Positions 9,418 through 18,289 are shown, counted from the stretch's first letter. The stretch is DNA of 64,000 bases from JADKFD01 sp050250665 (GCA_050250665.1 JBFWOF010000033.1:1-64000), one strand, 5' to 3'. Numbers and translations are program-made. The notes: generated by a model not told the origin, from the letters alone.

Positions 9418-9891
9418 ATGGAACGCATCGAAGGTGATTTTCGCGCCCCGACCGGGCGCATCGCGCTGCTGGCCTCGCGCTTCAATGAACTGGTGGTCTC
9501 GAAACTGGTGGAAGGAGCGCAGGACGCGCTGCTGCGCCATGGCGTGGACGCCGATCAGCTGACGCTGGTGCGCGTGCCTGGCGCCTTCGAATTGCCGCTG
9601 ACCGCCGACAAGCTGGCCGCCAGCGGCCGCTACGTCGCGATCATCGCGCTCGGCTGCGTGATTCGCGGCGACACCGCGCATTTCGATTACGTGGCCGGTG
9701 GCGCCTCCAATGGATTGATGCAGGTCTCCCTGGATCATGGCCTGCCGGTGGGCTTTGGCGTGCTGACGGTGGACAACATGGAGCAGGCGCTGGATCGCGC
9801 CGGCGGCAAATCCGGCAACAAGGGCGCCGACGCAGCCTTGGCCATCATCGAGCAGCTGAACCTGCTGCAGCAGCTGGAGGCGGAATCATGA
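9418..9891 (+). CDS. ribH: 6,7-dimethyl-8-ribityllumazine synthase RibH
   Basis: 157 residues, full length for the family. It condenses 5-amino-6-ribitylaminouracil with 3,4-dihydroxy-2-butanone 4-phosphate in riboflavin synthesis and assembles into cytosolic pentamers or capsids. Visible motifs are ASRFNELV near the N terminus, VPGAFELP, and IRGDTAHFDYVAGGASNG with the catalytic histidine. It opens an operon: its stop overlaps the nusB start (ATGA at 9888). The upstream 200 bases separate it from the divergent HlyIII-family gene. Confidence 0.97.
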   Translation: MERIEGDFRAPTGRIALLASRFNELVVSKLVEGAQDALLRHGVDADQLTLVRVPGAFELPLTADKLAASGRYVAIIALGCVIRGDTAHFDYVAGGASNGLMQVSLDHGLPVGFGVLTVDNMEQALDRAGGKSGNKGADAALAIIEQLNLLQQLEAES

Positions 9892-10328
9892 AGCCATCCA
9901 GACCCTTTCCGGAGCGTGCCCGCGCCCGTCGCCGGGCCCTGCAGGCGCTGTATCAGTGGCAGATCGGGGGTGGCCCGATGCGCCGCATCATCGATCAGTT
10001 CAACGAAGAGCAGGATATGGCGATCGCTGACGGCGCCTACTTCTCGGAACTGCTGCTGGGCGTGGAGCAGCATCTGGAAGCGATCGACGCCACGATCCTC
10101 CCCTTCGTCGACCGTGGCATCGAGGAAATCGACGCCATTGAGCGGGCCACGCTGCGGCTGGCCACCTTCGAGCTGCTGCATCGGCTGGATGTGCCCTACC
10201 GGGTGGTGCTGAACGAGGCCATCGATCTGGCCAAGGATTTCGGCGCCGAGGGCGGCCACACCTATGTCAACGGCGTGCTCGATCGCATTGCCCGCGGCGC
10301 GCGTCAGGCAGAGCAACAGGCGCGCTGA
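9888..10328 (+). CDS. nusB: Transcription antitermination factor NusB
   Basis: 146 residues. RNA-binding partner of NusE (S10) in rRNA antitermination. The N terminus ARARRRALQALYQWQIGGG is the arginine-rich boxA-binding region, and the helical core carries the C-terminal signature RVVLNEAIDLAKDFGAEGGHTYVNGVLDRIAR. The start overlaps the ribH stop by four bases and thiL follows within 6 bases, the common ribH-nusB-thiL order. Confidence 0.97.
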   Translation: MKPSRPFPERARARRRALQALYQWQIGGGPMRRIIDQFNEEQDMAIADGAYFSELLLGVEQHLEAIDATILPFVDRGIEEIDAIERATLRLATFELLHRLDVPYRVVLNEAIDLAKDFGAEGGHTYVNGVLDRIARGARQAEQQAR

Positions 10329-10333
10329 TCGCC

Positions 10334-11308
10334 GTGGCCGGCGAATTCGATTTCATCGAGTCGTTGCGCCAGCGCGCGCAGAACCGACCCGGGGTGATCT
10401 GCGGCATCGGTGACGACGCCGCGCTGCTGCAATTCGACGCTGGCGATCACTGCGTGGTCAGCACCGACACGCTGGTCGCGGGCGTACATTTTCCGTTGGA
10501 CACGGCACCGGCCGACATCGGCTACAAGACCGCGGCGGTCAATCTCAGCGATCTGGCCGCAATGGGTGCGCAGGCGCGCTTCTGCACCCTGGCCCTGACC
10601 CTGCCGAGCCTGGACGCCGGCTACGCCGCGGCGCTGATCGATGGCCTGCTGGAACTGCTCGACAGCCATGCCGTGGCGCTGGTGGGCGGCGATACCACCC
10701 GGGGCCCGCTGTCACTGACTTTGACCGCCATCGGCAGCCTGCCAGCGGGCACGGCGCTGACCCGCGCTGGCGCCCGCGCCGGTGATGGTGTGTATGTCAG
10801 CGGCAGTCTTGGTGACGCCGCTGCCGGTCTGAGGCTGCGCGGCGCCGAACATGCCGGCGCCGAAGGCGAGCACAAGCTGGCGCGCAAGCGATTGTTGCAG
10901 CGCCTGGCCCGCCCGAGCCCGCGACTGGCGCTGGGCACGGCCTTGCGCGGTATCGCTCACAGCTGCATCGATGTTTCCGATGGCCTCGGCGCCGATCTCG
11001 GCCATATCTGCCGCGCCAGTGGCCTGGCGGCGGTGCTCGAAAGCGCGAGCCTGCCGGCCTCGCGGGCGTTGACCACCTGGATCACCGATCCGCAGCAGCA
11101 GCTGGCGCTGCAGCTGGCCGGCGACGACTACGAGCTGTGCTTCACCGTGCCGCCCGAACGCGAATCGGCCCTGGCGCAGATTGCCAGCGCCACGCACACG
11201 CCGCTCACCCGGATCGGCATCATGGCCCCGGGCGAAGGCGTGCATTATCTGGACGAAGCTGGAGAACTGATGGCCGCTCCCGCCCGCGGTTACGAGCACT
11301 TCCGATGA
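10334..11308 (+). CDS. thiL: Thiamine-monophosphate kinase ThiL
   Basis: 324 residues from a GTG start five bases after the nusB stop. It phosphorylates thiamine monophosphate to the active diphosphate. The family markers are GIGDDAALLQ near residue 25, VSTDTLVAGVHF with metal-binding aspartate, the LVGGDTTRG segment, SGSLGDAAAGL, and CIDVSDGLGADLGHI in the C-terminal half. The stop overlaps the pgpA start (ATGA at 11305), so the two are probably translationally coupled. Confidence 0.96.
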   Translation: MAGEFDFIESLRQRAQNRPGVICGIGDDAALLQFDAGDHCVVSTDTLVAGVHFPLDTAPADIGYKTAAVNLSDLAAMGAQARFCTLALTLPSLDAGYAAALIDGLLELLDSHAVALVGGDTTRGPLSLTLTAIGSLPAGTALTRAGARAGDGVYVSGSLGDAAAGLRLRGAEHAGAEGEHKLARKRLLQRLARPSPRLALGTALRGIAHSCIDVSDGLGADLGHICRASGLAAVLESASLPASRALTTWITDPQQQLALQLAGDDYELCFTVPPERESALAQIASATHTPLTRIGIMAPGEGVHYLDEAGELMAAPARGYEHFR

Positions 11309-11832
11309 GCCGCAACGTTCGCCGCGAGGCGCGCATTCTGCTGGCCCATCCCTGGGGCTGGATTGCCTGTGGCCTGGGCAGCGGGCTCTCGCCGTTCGCC
11401 TCGGGAACCACCGGATCGGCCGCCGCGGTGGCGATCTATTGGGCCGCAGGCGCCATGAACTGGCCGCTGTGGCTGCACGCGCTGGTGCTGCTCGCCGGAT
11501 TCGGCATCGGCGTCGCGGCCAGCAGCTGGGCCTGCGCTTCGCTGGCCACCGACGACGCCGCGCCCATTGTCATCGACGAATGGGTCGGCCAGTGGCTGAC
11601 CCTCTGTGCCGGCGCGCTGCTGTGGCCGCCGCAACTGCATCCGGGCTGGATGCTGCTGGCCGGCTTTCTGCTGTTCCGGCTCAGCGACATCGTCAAACCC
11701 TGGCCGGCATCCACGCTCGATCGCGATCTCGGCGGCGGGCTCGGCGCCATGGCGGACGACGCCGTGGCCGGCGTCTATTCGGCGCTGGCCCTGGCGGCAT
11801 TGGGGTGGACGCTGGGCTGGGCGGGGATCTGA
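11305..11832 (+). CDS. pgpA: Phosphatidylglycerophosphatase A
   Basis: 175 residues. Inner-membrane lipid phosphatase that dephosphorylates phosphatidylglycerophosphate. The family motif GLGSGLSPFASGTTGSAAA lies near residues 24-42 and the conserved acidic stretch IVIDEWVGQWLTL near 85-97; a third conserved block, FRLSDIVKPWP, follows. Three to four membrane segments are seen. The start is fixed by the ATGA overlap with thiL, which is the common neighbour of pgpA. Confidence 0.95.
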   Translation: MSRNVRREARILLAHPWGWIACGLGSGLSPFASGTTGSAAAVAIYWAAGAMNWPLWLHALVLLAGFGIGVAASSWACASLATDDAAPIVIDEWVGQWLTLCAGALLWPPQLHPGWMLLAGFLLFRLSDIVKPWPASTLDRDLGGGLGAMADDAVAGVYSALALAALGWTLGWAGI

Positions 11833-11929
11833 CGGCCTACCTCGGATCCGGGCTTCCCTCGCTCTGACCTTAAGCGGCATTAATCCGCAGGCAGGCATGA
11901 GGTCAGCGCGCTCTTGCTATCGTTGCCCG

Positions 11930-12748
11930 ATGATCCTGACCCTACCCCGCAAGCCGCGCCCTTTGCCATGCTGGAGCTGGTGCCTGGCCCTGTGGCTGTG
12001 CCTGGCCACCTGGCTGTCGCCGGCGCTGGCCGAGGACGAGGCCGATGAAGGCCAGCGCTCGGAACAGTACCAGCGCTTTGAAGCCATCGCCGGGCAGCCG
12101 CAGGAGTCCGTGCGTTTTTTCCGCGTCTACTACTGGCAACCGGTGGACGAACACAGCCTGGTGCTGTGGCTGGGGCGCGAGGAGCCCTATCTGGTCAATC
12201 TGCGGGAGCGCTGCTACAACCTGATGAAGCAGCTGACGCTGCGCATCGCCGATTACCAGCGGCCGGGACGCAACAGCCTGCGCGCCACCTGGTCGCAGAT
12301 CATCACCGATGATGGTCGCAGCTGTCGCATCGACAGCATCCGGGCGCTGGATTTCGACCGCATCAAGGAAATCGATCCGCGCTTCATCCCGCGCAGTCCG
12401 GCCAGTGCCAAACGCCGACCGCTCAGTGACATCGCCATTTCCAGCAATGGCGAACTGCCGCCGGATGACGGCCGCCGCTGGCTGAATCTGGTCTCGATCA
12501 AGATGCCGCAGCCGAACTATCCGCGCTCGGCCTACCGTCGCGGCCGCAGCGGCATTGCCCATGTCGCCGCCGAAGTGGCGCCGGATGGATCGGTGATCTC
12601 GACCGAACTGCTGATCAGCAGCGGCACCGAAGCCCTGGACAAGGCCGCGGTGCGGGCAGTCAAGCAATGGCGCTTTGAAACCTATCGCAGCGAAGAGCCG
12701 GGTGAGCACGTCTGGGTGCAGGTACCCATCGTCTTCGCCCTGCCTTGA
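11930..12748 (+). CDS. Secreted protein with a TonB-type C-terminal domain
   Basis: 272 residues from ATG at 11930. Residues 1-37 form a signal peptide with a hydrophobic core ending SPALA. Residues 45-150 contain FRVYYWQPVDEHSLVLW and a paired cysteine region (RERCYNL, GRSCRID) that resembles small secreted DUF6491-like proteins; that likeness is from memory and weak. Residues 180-272 form a TonB_C-like domain, PNYPRSAYRRGRSG through DKAAVRAVKQWRFETY. There is no N-terminal TonB anchor helix or proline-rich span, so it is not a classical TonB. A response regulator starts 30 bases downstream. Confidence 0.75.
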   Translation: MILTLPRKPRPLPCWSWCLALWLCLATWLSPALAEDEADEGQRSEQYQRFEAIAGQPQESVRFFRVYYWQPVDEHSLVLWLGREEPYLVNLRERCYNLMKQLTLRIADYQRPGRNSLRATWSQIITDDGRSCRIDSIRALDFDRIKEIDPRFIPRSPASAKRRPLSDIAISSNGELPPDDGRRWLNLVSIKMPQPNYPRSAYRRGRSGIAHVAAEVAPDGSVISTELLISSGTEALDKAAVRAVKQWRFETYRSEEPGEHVWVQVPIVFALP

Positions 12749-12778
12749 TCCACCATCGGCCACAGGAGCGAACTACGC

Positions 12779-13465
12779 ATGCGCGTCTTGATCGTTGAAG
12801 ATGACCGCAACACCCGCGAGTTCATCGAACGCGCCCTGCGCGAATCGGGCTACACCGTGGATGCCACCGGCAATGGCCGCGACGGTCTGTTCATGGCCAC
12901 CACCGAGCCCTTCGATCTGCTGCTGCTCGATCGCATGCTGCCGCAGGTGGACGGACTGACCGTGCTGCGCACACTGCGCGCCAGCAAGATCACCACGCCG
13001 GTGCTGATCCTGAGCGCGCTGGGCGATGTCGATGACCGGGTCGAGGGCCTGCGCGCCGGCGGCGATGATTATCTGATCAAGCCCTTCGCGCTGTCGGAGT
13101 TGCTGGCGCGGGTGGAAGCGCTGTTGCGCCGGCCGCGCAGCGACAGCCCGGTGCAGGACACCGTGCTCAAGGTGCAGGATCTGGAACTCGACCGGCTCAA
13201 GCGCACGGTGCGCCGTGGCGAGCGCCGCATCGATCTGCAGCCCAAGGAATTCCAGTTGCTGGAATACCTGATGCGTCACGCCGATCAGGTGGTGACCCGG
13301 ACCATGCTGCTGGAGGGCGTGTGGGACTATCACTTTGACCCCAAGACCAATGTCATCGACGTGCATGTCTCGAATCTGCGCAACAAGATCGATCGCGGCG
13401 AAGACCAGACCCTGATCCACACCGTACGCGGGGTCGGCTACCGGCTGGGACCGGACCGCGACTGA
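12779..13465 (+). CDS. OmpR-family response regulator
   Basis: 228 residues. Receiver domain with acidic pocket EDD at 7-9, phosphoacceptor D51 in LLLLDRMLP and the conserved lysine in LIKPF. A winged-helix DNA-binding domain occupies about 130-225 (LQPKEFQLLEYLMRH, NVIDVHVSNLRNKID, IHTVRGVGYRLG). The kinase gene begins 2 bases after its stop, so this is a cognate pair. The closest well-known relatives by sequence feel are CzcR/CusR/QseB-type regulators, but the signal cannot be read from the sequence. Confidence 0.93.
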   Translation: MRVLIVEDDRNTREFIERALRESGYTVDATGNGRDGLFMATTEPFDLLLLDRMLPQVDGLTVLRTLRASKITTPVLILSALGDVDDRVEGLRAGGDDYLIKPFALSELLARVEALLRRPRSDSPVQDTVLKVQDLELDRLKRTVRRGERRIDLQPKEFQLLEYLMRHADQVVTRTMLLEGVWDYHFDPKTNVIDVHVSNLRNKIDRGEDQTLIHTVRGVGYRLGPDRD

Positions 13466-13467
13466 CG

Positions 13468-14793
13468 ATGGCCCGAACCGGCCCCGGGCACAGCGCCTTC
13501 TTCCGCTTCGCGGTGCTGCTGCCGCTGCTGATCAGTCTGGTGGCCGGACTCATCTTCGTGCCGATCTACCGCGAGGCGGTCGGCCACATCGCCAGCGAGG
13601 TGCGCGCGGCGATCGAACGCGAAAGCTGGGATCTGGAGGTCGAGTTCCACGAGAACGGCATCGACGGCCTGATCGACGAGCTGGACAAACGCACCGAGCG
13701 CGAACTCGATCCACGCACCATCTATCTGCTGGTCGATAACCGCGATCAGGTGCTCGCCGGCAATCTGGACCGCTGGCCGGCGGGCGTGCCACGACAGGAT
13801 CACAGCTGGGCCCAGTTCCAGGCCGAGGACGGCGAGCACGCCGAGGGCCAGGTGTTCCAGCTCTTCGGCGGCCGCAGCCTGCTGGTCGGGCGGCGCTCGC
13901 CGCTGGCCAGCTTCGATGAACATCTGGCGCTGCAGCTGGGCGTCGCGGTGGTTGCGGTGTTCCTGCTGTCGGCGCTGGCCGCCGCATGGTTCACCAGCCG
14001 CATGCGCAAACGTCTGGCGGGCCTGGCCATGGACGCCGAGGCCATCCGCGGCGGCGATCTCGGTCGCCGTCTGGTGATCTCGCCGCGCCTGGATGAAATC
14101 GACACCCTGGCCGACCGCTTCAACCGCACTTTTGCCGATCTGGAGCGACTGGTCGACGGCACCCGCCAGGTCAGCAGCCATCTGGCCCACGATCTGCGGC
14201 GGCCGCTGCAGGCTGCCCGCCAGCGGCTGGAGGAGCTGGCCAACAGCCACTCTCTGGACGCCGACGCCGAACAGACCATCCAGGCCAGCATCGCCGAGAT
14301 CGACACCCTGCTCGCCACCTTCGCCGCGCTGCTGCGTCTGGCCCGCCTGCAGGCCGGCGGTTTCGAGCGCAGCGAACACCAGATCGCGCTCGACCAGATC
14401 GTCGCCGACGCCGTCGAGATGTATCAACCGGTAGCCGCCGACATGGGCCGCGAGATTCGCGTCCAGGCCACGCCGGTCAATCTGCGCGGCGATCGCCACC
14501 TGTGGTTCCAGCTGCTGCAGAACCTGATCGAGAACGCGCTCAACCACGGCGCCGGCACGATAGAGATCGAACTGGATGCCGAACACGGCCTCAGCGTGCG
14601 GGATCACGGCCCCGGCGTCAGCGACGAACTGCTGACGCGCCTGGGCGAACGCTTCTTCCGCGCCGACCCCGCCCGCAGCGCGCCAGGCTTCGGCATCGGC
14701 CTGGCCCTGTCACGCGCCATCGCCGAGCACCACCAGGCCACACTCAGTTTCGAGAACGCCAATCCGGGATTGCGCGCACGAGTCCAGTGGTGA
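13468..14793 (+). CDS. Sensor histidine kinase
   Basis: 441 residues. Topology is TM1 near 14-34, a periplasmic domain to about 155, TM2 near 158-176 and a HAMP linker. The phosphoacceptor helix is SSHLAHDLRRPLQAA with H241. The ATPase domain has an N box LLQNLIENALNHG, G1 VRDHGPGVS and G2 GFGIGLALS. The start almost abuts the regulator gene, so they are one transcript. The periplasmic sensor domain has no cysteine or histidine cluster that would suggest metal sensing. Confidence 0.93.
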   Translation: MARTGPGHSAFFRFAVLLPLLISLVAGLIFVPIYREAVGHIASEVRAAIERESWDLEVEFHENGIDGLIDELDKRTERELDPRTIYLLVDNRDQVLAGNLDRWPAGVPRQDHSWAQFQAEDGEHAEGQVFQLFGGRSLLVGRRSPLASFDEHLALQLGVAVVAVFLLSALAAAWFTSRMRKRLAGLAMDAEAIRGGDLGRRLVISPRLDEIDTLADRFNRTFADLERLVDGTRQVSSHLAHDLRRPLQAARQRLEELANSHSLDADAEQTIQASIAEIDTLLATFAALLRLARLQAGGFERSEHQIALDQIVADAVEMYQPVAADMGREIRVQATPVNLRGDRHLWFQLLQNLIENALNHGAGTIEIELDAEHGLSVRDHGPGVSDELLTRLGERFFRADPARSAPGFGIGLALSRAIAEHHQATLSFENANPGLRARVQW

Positions 14794-14815
14794 CCGATCG
14801 TCTATCGCAGCAGCA

Positions 14816-15053
14816 CCCTGTGGGTGCGGCTTCAGCCGCGATTGCTGTCGCTGTCGCTGTGGCTGTGGCTGTAGCTGTGGTTGTGGCTGTGGTTGTGGCT
14901 GTTGCTGTGGCTGTTGCTTCGGCTATGGCTGTTGCTTCGGCTGTTGCTTCGGCTATGGCTGTTGCTGGTGCTCTTGCTGGCGTAGGTCCAGACTTGTCTG
15001 GACGCTTCTCCATCCTCGCCAGCAGCCTTCGCGGCTGAAGCCGCTCCCACAGA
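14816..15053. repeat. Nested repeat element holding a hexanucleotide microsatellite
   Basis: The whole gap 14794-15080 is repeat. It starts TGTGGGTGCGGCTTCAGCCG and ends CGCGGCTGAAGCCGCTCCCA, an outer inverted pair. Inside, 14841-14975 is a degenerate hexamer tract of GCTGTG, GCTGTT and GCTTCG units, then the palindrome GTCCAGACTTGTCTGGAC at 14986-15003. The related element at 18468-18579 has the same outer pair and palindrome but no microsatellite. Frames through the tract would encode Ala-Val or His-Ser runs and are not credible genes. Confidence 0.88.
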
Positions 15054-15080
15054 TGCGAAAGGCCGAACTATGCGTCGCGG

Positions 15081-16100
15081 CTAAGGACCGCCCGGCGGCG
15101 GGTCGGGCGGCGGATCAAACAGCCCTGCGATCTGGCCGCTGCGGATGCGCTGCAGCCATTCCCCGCGAAAGGCCTGAATCTGATCCCACATTGCGTCTGG
15201 GTAGCGCTGACGCAGGCTGGCAGACAGATCGGCGGCGCTGCAAGCGGCGAGATTCTGCGTGCATTCCTGATCGAAAATGAGGCTGCCCTGTCGACAATCC
15301 AGGCCCAGATCGCAGGCGAGCAATTGCCATGCCGGCAGTCGCAGCATGGCGGCGATGTTCTCGTCGTGATCAATGGTGTTGAGCCACATATCGGCCATGC
15401 CTATCTGGGCAATGACTTCCGAATCACCGGACAAGACCATGTCGTAGAGCAGCGCGCGGACGCGGGCCTCGGTCTCGGGCGTCCGCTCGCCACGTGGCTC
15501 CAGACGAAACCTGGCCAGCAGATCGCCAGCCTCGGCGGCAGCCTGCAGATTGGCATCACGTTGCCGCCTCAGTTGCCAGCGCAGTTCCCGGTCTTCAGGC
15601 ACGGGCGCACAGTCCTGACTCAGGCGTCCGATGGCATCGCGCCAGCTCTGACGCTCCGCTTCGGCGAGCTCTGCGGGCAGCCAGCGCCATTCGTTCTGCT
15701 CGCGGTAGTCCTCCCATTTCAGGCTGGTGGTCCTTGAGATCTGGCAATCGATGAAGCGTCGGCGTTCGCGGACCAAAGCCCTTGCCTCGGCAGGGCTAAG
15801 CGGGGTGATGGTTGGCTTGTGCTCAGAATCCGGCCTGGCAGCCACCGTTCCGTGTTCCTTCTCCGCCTCAGGGAGCACCACCTCAGCCGCTCTCGTCCGC
15901 CGGCCTGGCGATGCAGCCTCGGCATTGGGGCGATCTGCCTCCTCGGGACTCGACAAGCTCGACTCCACGCCCCCCACGTCGGCCGACAGCCATTGGCGCA
16001 GATGCCCTGGACCCAAGGTATCCACCGTGATCCAGCCAATCATCGTCAAGGCCAGCAGTAGCAGCAGACCGCGCACACGACGAGGTCCTGGCACGGTCAT
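15081..16100 (-). CDS. Unrecognised anchored envelope protein, third gene of the operon
   Basis: 339 residues. Residues 1-30 give an N-terminal membrane anchor (LLLLLALTMIGWITV), then a low-complexity linker to about 95, then a soluble, presumably periplasmic, domain. It is a clear paralogue of the preceding protein: both share a cysteine after the linker, EWRWLPxE, AxAGDLxAR, a LLSGDxExIAxIGxADM-like block, the ACDLGLDC motif and a terminal LQRIRSGQxAGLFDPPP. At least seven cysteines are shared, which suits disulfides outside the cytoplasm. I do not recognise a family or an active site. The start overlaps the previous stop (ATGA at 16100). Confidence 0.8.
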   Translation of the reverse strand: MTVPGPRRVRGLLLLLALTMIGWITVDTLGPGHLRQWLSADVGGVESSLSSPEEADRPNAEAASPGRRTRAAEVVLPEAEKEHGTVAARPDSEHKPTITPLSPAEARALVRERRRFIDCQISRTTSLKWEDYREQNEWRWLPAELAEAERQSWRDAIGRLSQDCAPVPEDRELRWQLRRQRDANLQAAAEAGDLLARFRLEPRGERTPETEARVRALLYDMVLSGDSEVIAQIGMADMWLNTIDHDENIAAMLRLPAWQLLACDLGLDCRQGSLIFDQECTQNLAACSAADLSASLRQRYPDAMWDQIQAFRGEWLQRIRSGQIAGLFDPPPDPPPGGP

Positions 16101-17104
16101 GGACCATCTCCTGCGAGAGGTTCCGGCGGCGGATCAAACAGGCCGGCGACCTGGCCGCTGCGGATGCGTTGCAGCAGTTCGGCGCGCTGATTTTCCAGGG
16201 TTTGCCGGTACTGGTCAGACACCCATTGGTCGATCGTTGCCTCGACGCTCGGATAGCCGCAGATTCCGGTACGCAGGCAGTAGTGGTCCAGGGTCGGGCC
16301 GCCAGGCAGGCAGTCGAGGCCCAGATCGCAGGCCACCAGCGTCCAGAGCTCCCGGCGTAGCCAGCCACGCCCGGCTTCAGGCCGGTTGTGGTTGTTGGTC
16401 CAGACCATGTCGGCGTAGCCGATGCGCGCGATCAGCTCCGGGTCGCCGCTGAGCAGGGCGTCGTACATGGCCTGGATCAGCGTGGATGCTGGGTTGTCCT
16501 GTTCCTGACCGGAGTTGACCAGCCGTGCCCTGAGGTCACCGGCCTGGGCGGCCAGCGTCGCATTGGAACGGCGCTGCTGGTGGCGCTGCAGATAAGCGGC
16601 ATCGTCATCCGACCAGCGCGGGCAGCCCCGGCCCAGTCGGCTCAAAGCATCGGCGAAGGCCTGGCGCTCCATCGCGGCGATCTCGGGCGGCAGCCAGCGC
16701 CATTCGCGCTCGCGGCCGGCCGTCCTGCCTGGCAACTTGGCCATGCGTATGTATTCACAATCGACCTCGTGCTCGTAGTCGTCCATCAGCACCCGGGCTG
16801 CCTGTGGGCTGATGGCAGTAGTGGTTCGCGCGGCATCGGTATCGGCAACTACCGGCCCGCTGGACAGGCTTTCGGTCCCTGACTCAGCTACCGCATAGGT
16901 TGCGATGTTCGGCGACTGGGCATCGATCGATGCGGCCGCATCAGCGCTCTTCGCCCCGGCGCCCGGATCCGTCACTGGCGCAGTCTCGCCGCCGAGCGCC
17001 GCGGCGCCGCGGAACCATGAGAGCTCCTGCAGATGTTCGCGAAATCCCAGCGCCAGCAGCAGCGCCAGCGCGAGAACGCTCAACCAGGCCGCGCGACGCT
17101 TCAT
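16097..17104 (-). CDS. Unrecognised anchored envelope protein, second gene of the operon
   Basis: 335 residues from the ATG at 17104 that overlaps the stop of the gene before it. The anchor helix is at residues 6-20 (WLSVLALALLLALGF), followed by an Ala/Ser/Asp-rich linker to about 105. The C-terminal 230 residues match the next protein with the shared motifs VDCEY (IDCQI there), EWRWLPPE, LAAQAGDLRARL, LLSGDPELIARIGYADM, LVACDLGLDC and LQRIRSGQVAGLFDPPPEP. A frame extending to 17329 is open but overlaps the upstream gene and lacks the anchor at its start. Function unknown. Confidence 0.82.
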   Translation of the reverse strand: MKRRAAWLSVLALALLLALGFREHLQELSWFRGAAALGGETAPVTDPGAGAKSADAAASIDAQSPNIATYAVAESGTESLSSGPVVADTDAARTTTAISPQAARVLMDDYEHEVDCEYIRMAKLPGRTAGREREWRWLPPEIAAMERQAFADALSRLGRGCPRWSDDDAAYLQRHQQRRSNATLAAQAGDLRARLVNSGQEQDNPASTLIQAMYDALLSGDPELIARIGYADMVWTNNHNRPEAGRGWLRRELWTLVACDLGLDCLPGGPTLDHYCLRTGICGYPSVEATIDQWVSDQYRQTLENQRAELLQRIRSGQVAGLFDPPPEPLAGDGP

Positions 17105-18159
17105 CCGCCCTCCGGCGTGGCGCTGCCGCGCCCCGAAAGAATCAGCTCGAAGCGACCGGCGCGCCACAGTGCGGCAATTTCCTGCGCCTGGCGCTCGGCT
17201 ATCAGGCGTGCGCGCGGGCCCGCGAAATTCAGCAGCGAGTACCCGGTCGCCTGGATCAAACCCAGCGTGGCGCCGGGGGAATCTGCAAAGGCGATCGGAT
17301 CCCGCGCGCAGTCTTCGTTGAGCAGACAAGAGGCCATGACGAAGCCCAGTTCATCGTAGGGGCTGAGCGGCGCCAGGCGATCGGCGTAGCGCGTGAGGTC
17401 CTCCAGGTCGCGCTGGCGCAGCAGTTCCAGACCCATCAGCCGCGCCCGCGCCAGAGTTTCGGCGGAAGCACTGCCGTACACCAGTTCGTCCCGCGCATCG
17501 AGATAGGCGCCCGGATGATCGAACTCCACGGCCCGCGCGCGCCAGGCGCTGGACTGCTCCCACCATGCCTCAGCAGATTGCTTGCGCCATTGCGCGCAGC
17601 GGCGCCCACTGAACAGCAGATAGGACTGCAATTGCTGGATCTGCGTCTCGCTCATTCCCGTGATGCGCAGATTATTCAGCTCATGGTCGGCGAATTCGGC
17701 CTTGCCGGCATCCCATTCGGCCGCGATTCCACAGATTCCCATCAAATCCGACAGCGTCATCGCCGCATCCGCATCCCCGGCATTGGCGCGGGTTTGCAAC
17801 TCGCTGGCATACGCGCCGAGATCCGCCTCACTCTGCAGGCGCTCATGGTCTTGCTGGCGCAGGGAAGCGGGCGCGCGGTGTGGGGCAATCGCCGCGGGCA
17901 AGGGCGGCAATACGGGTTGCGCCGGCTCCTCGTGGACGCTGACGTCGGCAGCTTCGGTGGCTTCGGCCGCAACCTCTACGCTGGGAGGCGAGGGCGCAGG
18001 CTCGGCTTTGTCCGTGAGGGTCGGGTCGGACGCAGCACTCCAGATCGGCATCGCCGTAGAAATGTTCTTGAAGGCAATCCAGATCACCACAACTGCCGGC
18101 ATCAGGATCAGCGCCCACAGTCCCAGGCGCGCACGGCGTGGCGGCGGGGCTCGCGACAT
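17101..18159 (-). CDS. Unrecognised anchored envelope protein, first gene of the operon
   Basis: 352 residues. Anchor helix at about 12-30 (LGLWALILMPAVVVIWIAF), Pro/Ala/Glu-rich linker to about 100, then an alpha-helical soluble domain. It is a more distant relative of the two proteins that follow: the same layout, an ANAGDADAAMTLSDL block like their AxAGDL, a C-terminal helix ERQAQEIAALWRAGRFELIL in the place of their RIRSGQ helix, and paired cysteines in ASCLLNEDC. The AGDADAA stretch recalls Sel1-like repeats but no repeat series is seen. It leads a tightly coupled three-gene operon. Confidence 0.8.
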   Translation of the reverse strand: MSRAPPPRRARLGLWALILMPAVVVIWIAFKNISTAMPIWSAASDPTLTDKAEPAPSPPSVEVAAEATEAADVSVHEEPAQPVLPPLPAAIAPHRAPASLRQQDHERLQSEADLGAYASELQTRANAGDADAAMTLSDLMGICGIAAEWDAGKAEFADHELNNLRITGMSETQIQQLQSYLLFSGRRCAQWRKQSAEAWWEQSSAWRARAVEFDHPGAYLDARDELVYGSASAETLARARLMGLELLRQRDLEDLTRYADRLAPLSPYDELGFVMASCLLNEDCARDPIAFADSPGATLGLIQATGYSLLNFAGPRARLIAERQAQEIAALWRAGRFELILSGRGSATPEGG

Positions 18160-18289
18160 CGGCAGCCTATCCCCGAAGGTGACCCAAGGTTACGCAGTAT
18201 TGCCAAAGCCGGGCGCGGCGTCGATGGGTGGCCTATCTCGCAGCCGGGGCGATGCTGGGTACGCGAACGGATTCTGTGGTCTGTTGCGT

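Noticed and set aside
14744..15050. Low-complexity minus-strand peptides rich in Ala-Thr or Ser-His-Asn
   Set aside because: They are translations of the hexamer microsatellite and of repeat palindromes; no ribosome site or conserved part.
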